In this document: piece by piece, positions 53,404-58,757 of the stretch
Layout: every line of letters starts with the position of its first letter
Position numbering within the stretch: position 1 is the stretch's first letter
Assembly: GCA_032718475.1 (NCBI GenBank)
Contig: JAUCBJ010002573.1
Coordinates: 1 to 58,757 of the forward strand
Length of the DNA stretch: 58,757 bases
DNA from: Nemertoderma westbladi
Taxonomy: Eukaryota > Xenacoelomorpha > Nemertodermatida > Nemertodermatidae
Direction of reading: 5' to 3'
Position numbers and translations under genes: made by a program
Notes under the pieces: generated by a model
Database searches by the model: none
Told to the model about the DNA's origin: nothing
What the model saw: only the letters and a program-made list of their open reading frames with translations

Positions 53404-55374
53404 TAAGTTGTTACACATGTACTATGGTATGCATTTCGATTATTTTTATCCCTTAACAACTATTTACAGATTCTAAAAGGGCATTGTTTGGGGGGAGAGT
53501 TTACAAAATGGGGCTTGGAAAGTTTTGGGGGTGTTTATATTGATTTTGCCCAAGGGCATTGGAAAATTTTCGGTGTGTTTCACTTTAATTCATTAATTGC
53601 ATAGGTGTTATTTTGCCCAAGGGAATAATAACACCCAAGCTCCAAAGGTAAAACATTAGGCCTACTGTGTCATGTGTGTTGTATAGCTCTATGCTTAATT
53701 CATCCAATCGCCGTAAGATTCGATCATCAAAAAAGCACCTGAATTTGTTAGTGAAAATTGATGTCAAACTTATTTAAATGGTTTACATTCTAAAATTCCT
53801 ATTTTCTTACATTGGCCGCTAGGAGTAACATTGCATAAACTTCAAATTGGATATATAACTAAATTGGCTGAATTAATTGAATAGTATTTTTGGTGGACAT
53901 GTCATGTATCCACTACCCACAGAAGGGGGGTGTATATCGTTCACATTAAATACATTTATTAGTATAAATAATTATTTAGTACTTAGGAAAATGTTAATTA
54001 ATTTAATGGTTCTGGAATATATGAAGTTTATTAAGAATATATATTATATGTATATGAATATATATTAATATATATATATTACTTACTATTGAGTTTCGGA
54101 TTTTGCTCAAACTACGTGGAAAGCTACAAACATTTTCTATTTCGATGCTCTTTCAACACATGTAATAAAGTTTAAGAAATTCCACGAAAAATATTTTCAC
54201 ATTTACATTTTTCGCCGGGAAAAGTAAGTTCAATGCAATCCTAGGCCTACTGTATGATTAACTATTATTCCCTAGGGAAAAAAGTAGGTACTTCTTTTTC
54301 TCCACATTTTGAGCTATATTTGAGCTAACTAAATAGTAACATTATAAGAATAACATTAATATTCCCATAGTAACGGGTTGTTATGCCAGTTTTAAAAGAA
54401 TGATGTCACTTAGAGTCGACCAACACCTATCTCCGCTCCACTATATCAAAGTATGGTCTAGAAAATGTAGTTTTGGCTAAGAACTGCATAAAAGTAAAGT
54501 AAAGTTATATTCAAACGTGTAAGAAGAAACACCCGAGGCAACAACCCAAAGGCTCCATTCTCTTGGCTATTATCTGTAACGCAGGGAAGGCACCACACTA
54601 CTCCCAAGGTCGAGTACTCTGGTTATCTAACCATATTCTTTACTCCTTAACTCATGACAGGTTGCCATTAGCCTACAGTACAACTGGAAGCTAGCAACAA
54701 TTTGGCTGTTCTGGGGCTTGAACACCAGACCTTCCGCTTAGAAGACCGGTTAATACTTTTTTTTACTTTACTTTAATATTAAAACGTTTCAATGTCTGTA
54801 TTAAAAAGGAAAAGGCAGAAAGGGGCGAACGTATTTAAACGACATTCTTAGATATCTTTTTTTAACATTTAGGAGGAAGGAACTGGAGAAACGCCTCACT
54901 GCAGTACGAGGTAGTACGGTACCTTGCAGCCTATATAAATACAGGCCAAACTAGACCTACCTGCAGGGCTGCAGGCTGCAGACCTGGTACGGTGCGACTC
55001 TGGACTGTGACACTATGTAGGCCTACTGTACCGGTACCTCTTAATTTGCCGTGGAAATTGAAAGTTTAGTCATAGGTCAGTGCCGTCAGTATAAGTCGTC
55101 AGTATGAGTATGACAATGAGGTGATTAATGAGACATAAATAGGCCTTGCTGTCTAGTGGAGCACAGCCCAATAATAATGAAACATGAAATACAAAACGCC
55201 CAATAATAATGAAACATGAAGTACAAAACTAGTTGGTGGTCTGAATACCTGATTTACACCTGATGTGACACACAACAGACCTAAGACGAGTACAGCAGCA
55301 TTACCGGTTCCTATGTTTGTATGTCAGTATGTGGTGTCACGATAAACACTTCACTACTAAGAGGGAATAACATG

Positions 55375-55400
55375 GTTATTTTGCCCTAGGGCAAAATAAC
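55375..55400. repeat. 26-bp perfect palindrome
   Basis: Centred on CCCTAGGG, with GTTATTTTG at one end and its complement at the other. It lies about 50 bp inside the right end of the insertion. Confidence 0.9.
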
Positions 55401-55477
55401 TTTTTTGGCCGTAGCCCAGCATTAGGGATAGTTATCATCCCGCTAATAAATGTGTAACAACTCTTGTTATAATGATT

Positions 55478-55483
55478 AATAAA
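55478..55483 (+). terminator. Polyadenylation signal AATAAA, gene copy 2
   Basis: Homologue of 27374-27379, now 2.35 kb after the stop codon because of the insertion. Earlier AATAAA-like hexamers within the insertion could be used instead. Confidence 0.45.
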
Positions 55484-55555
55484 GGTTGTCTAGGGACTGG
55501 CCTAGCGGCCCGATAAGGAGCCGATATTGTATTTCATAAAAACTGTCAATTGGTT

Positions 55556-56140
55556 GCGGTTACCAAGTTACAAATCTGAGTTTCTGGTTACAAATCTGTG
55601 TTTCTGGTTACAAATCTGTGTTTCTGGTTACAAATCTGATATTCCTGTAACAATTTAGTGTTCTCGGCTACAAATAGAAGCACCTTGGTACGAATCTGTT
55701 CTCACAATTATGATAATGTTCAATGAAATGAAATTGGAGTACCTTGTTACAAATCTTAGTTTATGGTTGTGAATCTGACTTTCTGGTTTCGAATCTGAGT
55801 TACCATTAATGAATCTGAGAACCTGGTTACGAATTGGAGTTCCCAGTTACGAATCTCGGTACCTGGTTACAAATCTTTGTTCCCACGTAAAATCAGTGTT
55901 TGGTTACAAAGATGAGCACCCAGTTACGAATTTATGTCTCTGGTTATGATTTGTAGTTACTGGTTACAGATCAGAGCACCCAGTTTTAAATCTGAGTTCC
56001 AGGTAATAAATTCAACTGCCCAGTTACAAATCTAAGTTGTCAGAAACAAACCCAAGAACCCAGTAACAAATGCCATGAGAATATCAAAATATCCAGTAAC
56101 GAATTCAAGTACTCAATTACAAATCTGAGTGTCAGTTACC
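55556..56140. repeat. Degenerate ~20-bp minisatellite downstream of gene copy 2
   Basis: Colinear with 27450-28010. At its start three nearly perfect 20-bp units (GTTACAAATCTGTGTTTCTG) show a recent local expansion not found in copy 1. Confidence 0.85.
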
Positions 56141-56398
56141 TTTTTATCAGCCAGCACTACCCATACTAATACTGTAATTTGCACATGTTGAGCATTTATT
56201 TTATAAAAAAATTTGCAACATGATAGTAAACAAAGTTAACAAACAATGAAAATCTGTTCCTAATAATTATTTAATTAGTTAGGCCAACATATATCCTGTC
56301 TAAATCAAAATAATAATACCGAAATAAACCGTGATGCATTTTACTCCACCGTCAATTAATTTAAACAATGAAAAGGAACAAGACAATCTTTTTTAATC

Positions 56399-56719
56399 TT
56401 CTTCTATATTATTTAACATCCACATCAGCTGTACAACGAATAGGTCATTAAATTACTTTATTAGAATAAACCAAATTAAATATAAAGTTTAAAATTGAAA
56501 AATATCACTCTACGGCATAAAATTAATATTAATTTAAAATTAATGTGGCAAAAGAATGTATAATAACAAACACCTCGAAAAATACAGCTTGCCAACACAT
56601 TGTTACTATCAATAATAAAATTAATGTATCAACCAAAATCACGATTGTATAACATCCCGCATAGCAGCATAACATATTCAACAATAACATAATCAATAAC
56701 TAAGGGGCGAGCCACGAAG
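56399..56719. repeat. Interspersed repeat R, copy 3
   Basis: Third copy of the 21791-22175 repeat, with about 100 bp inserted near 56528-56620. Similarity to 28257-28490 stops at CCACGAAGTGA, which marks the right edge of the segmental duplication. Confidence 0.75.
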
Positions 56720-57226
56720 TGACAATTAGTGCTCAGGAGAAGACATCCAGACCAGCAGGACGAACTATTCAGATCGTCAGGAGGACACTTTAAGACTTAT
56801 TTGAAAGATTTAGCGCCTTATGTTTATTTTATATTTGAACTGATTTAATTTGGTGGAAGTTTATTATGTATATTTACAATATAAAGATTTATTGAAAGAG
56901 TTGAAATTATTTGTTCGATTTGTTTTGATTTAATTTGTTCTGATTTGTTTAATTGGTTTATCTTGATAACCGAAAGCCTTTTTTTTATATTTTATGCACT
57001 AAAGTTGATTGGTAAATTTGTATTTTGTATGTACGATGGATTGTATTTACGCTGTAACTGCAATATTAAGTATGCAATAATTAGATAGTGATTATTTTAT
57101 ATTTTAGGCCCTACCAGTAGATTTAGAAGTATTTGTAAATAGTTTTGTATTTCGATTGGTGAAAACAGTCTTACTTACTGTTTTCATGGAGCGGTGATGA
57201 ATTATTTCACTATAGAATGGCATTTG
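56720..57226. other. Gene-free AT-rich stretch
   Basis: About 500 bp with no ORF and no recognisable repeat. Short TTTGTT/GATTTG-rich runs at 56900-56960. Confidence 0.5.
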
Positions 57227-57938
57227 TACAGTACAGGCCACCAGAAAAAGCAGATTTCATCCAATGTGATCACATGTTAACACATTTGTTCAAGTCATCT
57301 GATTGGCAGGTTATGGCGAGTTATCTTCTAGATCACACAGCAGGATGCTAACTTGCTGGGACCGACAAAGAATTTGTGTGCGGTGCGCCTGTATGTCTGA
57401 TATCAGGTAGATGAGAGAGCCTCCAGGGCGTAACATTGCGGACATGGGCTGTATTGGTAGAGAGAGAACTACATACAAGACCACATGGAGGTTCATGGAG
57501 TGTATGGGTGGATGGGTATGTGGATGGGAGGAGCCTAGACCATTGAATAATTAATTTAGTGCAGGGAGATGTCGCGCCATTAGTCTGACACCGAGAGGGC
57601 ACAGAGAAACACCAGAAGATGCCTTAACATCAATAACTATAGGCCTGCCTACTAGATACTATTAACCGCACACTATAAAGGTAAACAAAATCCTTATCGC
57701 ATTTCCAGCTGCAGTGAGTGACGGTTCGCGGCAAACTACAGAGAGTTTCCAGATTACTAAGCGTTTCAAAAGTATTCAATTGTATCCTTTGGCGAAAAAA
57801 TTTTGGTTGTTGCCAATTCAATTATGTTCAATTATGTTCAATTGTCCCGTTCAACAACATTACATTACACTGGTACACATTTGATAAAATGTGTTCACAA
57901 TTGTACAAATCTGCGTTTTCTGGTGGCCTGTACTGTAG
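57227..57938. mobile_element. MITE with TACAGTACAGGCCACCAG ends
   Basis: Inverted ends of about 30 bp: TACAGTACAGGCCACCAGAA on the left and its complement CTGGTGGCCTGTACTGTA on the right, continuing into GCAGATTT/AAATCTGC. Short incidental ORFs lie inside, none convincing. No clear target duplication. Confidence 0.65.
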
Positions 57939-58030
57939 TATAACGTAAAAACTTTCGAAAATCCGACGCACTTTGATTAAGTTACAGTAATGTAATATGC
58001 CTACTCATATCAGTATACATAAAACCCCTA

Positions 58031-58112
58031 GTTACTCTCGTGGCGTAGTGGTCAGATGGTTAAGGCGTTGGTTGCATTACATAGGTTACGAGTTCGAATC
58101 CCGGTCGGGAAA
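58031..58112 (+). repeat. tRNA-derived SINE-like sequence or tRNA pseudogene
   Basis: RNA polymerase III box A (TGGCGTAGTGG) and box B (AGTTCGAATCC) lie about 45 bp apart. The D-arm resembles tRNA-Leu (GGTTAAGGCGTTGG). The acceptor stem pairs poorly, so a working tRNA is unlikely. It is followed by AATTGCATTTTGGTGCAATTT, an inverted repeat that may belong to the SINE body. Confidence 0.6.
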
Positions 58113-58288
58113 ATTGCATTTTGGTGCAATTTATTTTCATTTCATACAATTTAACAAACCAATGAGGTGCGTACAACACATGGAACGATGAGTTGGGCTA
58201 ATCATAGGGCATGGAATATCTTATTGCTCCTATGTGAGGCCATGGAATACTCTAGAGGGTTCTAGTAGATTCTATGTCCCAGATTTAG

Positions 58289-58298
58289 TATATAAAGG
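58289..58298 (+). promoter_or_regulatory. Possible TATA box
   Basis: TATATAAAGG upstream of CACTTACTTGACTTAT direct repeats (58319-58350). The region 58190-58500 looks like the promoter part of a Gypsy-type LTR (GGAATACTCTAGA upstream), but no second LTR is in the window. The rest to 58757 shows no gene I can support. Confidence 0.3.
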
Positions 58299-58757
58299 GC
58301 TGGTTTGCCTTCGGTTATCACTTACTTGACTTATCACTTACTTGACTAGTTAGTAACTCTCACTTATCTCTCTAGTTATCCACACTACCCATTAGTTAAC
58401 TTTAGTTTCTTGTTGAAACTTTGCAATTATGTTTTGATAAAGTCGTAAACTGTAAATATACTACAAACTTCTGAACATGTTTTTCTGTTTTTGTCCAACT
58501 TTGGGACAGCAAAGCATTAAGAAGATGGCCGCCTAGACCGTTAGGCCGTCAGCAACGCAGGGAAAGGATGTCCACAACACGCTAGCGCCCACATTATCTT
58601 AGACCGCGCACCCCCTTCGCCCTTCGAAATACCCCACATGCCATGCAGCGCCCGCTTTATGAGGAAGGTAAGACTTTGTTTGACGCCCTTGCCCGACGTA
58701 AGACCTATAGATCAGGGTAAGCGTGACGTCGTCCTGGGACGCCGCAAATTTAGGATC

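Larger units (their letters stand above)
53247..55463. mobile_element. 2.2-kb insertion in the 3' UTR of gene copy 2
   Basis: Absent from gene copy 1, whose sequence runs from GAACTGCTA straight to TGTTATAATGATTAATAAAGG. It starts with a 133-nt hairpin and has a 13-bp inverted pair AGTTGTTACACAT (53406-53418) and ATGTGTAACAACT (55450-55462). Short palindromes with CCCTAGGG recur (54270-54285 and 55375-55400). A region at 53580-53635 repeats the TTATTTTGCCCAAGGG motif. There is no transposase, so it is probably a non-autonomous DNA element; superfamily unknown. Confidence 0.65.

Noticed and set aside
57311-57821. Overlapping minus-strand ORFs of 60-84 codons
   Set aside because: They lie in a MITE between inverted ends; composition is unremarkable and no domain is visible.
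58031-58112. Functional tRNA gene
   Set aside because: Boxes A and B are good, but the acceptor stem has about four mismatches and no clear anticodon stem.

Overview
The window is animal (metazoan) nuclear DNA, AT-rich and dominated by transposable elements. The evidence is a two-exon C2H2 zinc-finger gene present twice with conserved GT/AG splice sites, BEL/Pao LTR retrotransposons (a metazoan lineage), a CsRn1-like Gypsy element, LINEs, a hAT element and several MITEs. Gene density and repeat style suggest an aquatic invertebrate, but the species cannot be read from the sequence. There is no operon, CRISPR array or prokaryotic feature.

Layout. 1-21265 holds a plus-strand BEL/Pao copy (copy A: end of pol, a 1.7-kb intergenic segment, and a third ORF) split by a second, complete, minus-strand copy of the same family (copy B, 5183-20534). 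The insertion is proved by two 1.14-kb LTRs and a 5-bp target duplication AAACT, and it falls inside copy A's third ORF. Copy B's gag is itself broken by a plus-strand LINE (12422-14977, target duplication TTTATAATA). 21366-21790 is a stray LTR fragment.

23790-28640 and 49470-56719 are two copies of a segmental duplication, each with one zinc-finger gene. Both have an N-terminal exon, a phase-1 intron carrying an old LINE fragment and a MITE, and a zinc-finger exon, followed by a degenerate 20-bp minisatellite. The copies differ in finger number (4+1 versus 5+1), in completeness of the intronic MITE, and in a 2.2-kb hairpin-bearing insertion in the 3' UTR of the second copy. 28960-31425 is a large fold-back element.

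31426-33113 and 43580-45890 are the two halves of a degenerate Gypsy element. It is split inside its reverse transcriptase by a third BEL/Pao copy (copy C, 33114-43579; target duplication CCAGG; 3 differences by eye over 689 bp of LTR). 45890-49470 holds a MITE, a non-autonomous hAT element with a perfect 8-bp target duplication and a further nested MITE. 56720-58757 is intergenic, with a MITE and a tRNA-derived SINE-like sequence.

Comparing copies A, B and C gives the family's plan: LTR (about 1.2 kb), leader (about 2 kb), gag-protease-RT-RNase H-integrase polyprotein, 1.7-kb intergenic segment with repeated small hairpins, third ORF of unknown function, polypurine tract, LTR. I estimate an intact length of about 16-17 kb, very large for BEL/Pao. 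The third ORF carries a candidate -1 frameshift heptamer shared by two copies. All copies here are defective, each with different deletions.
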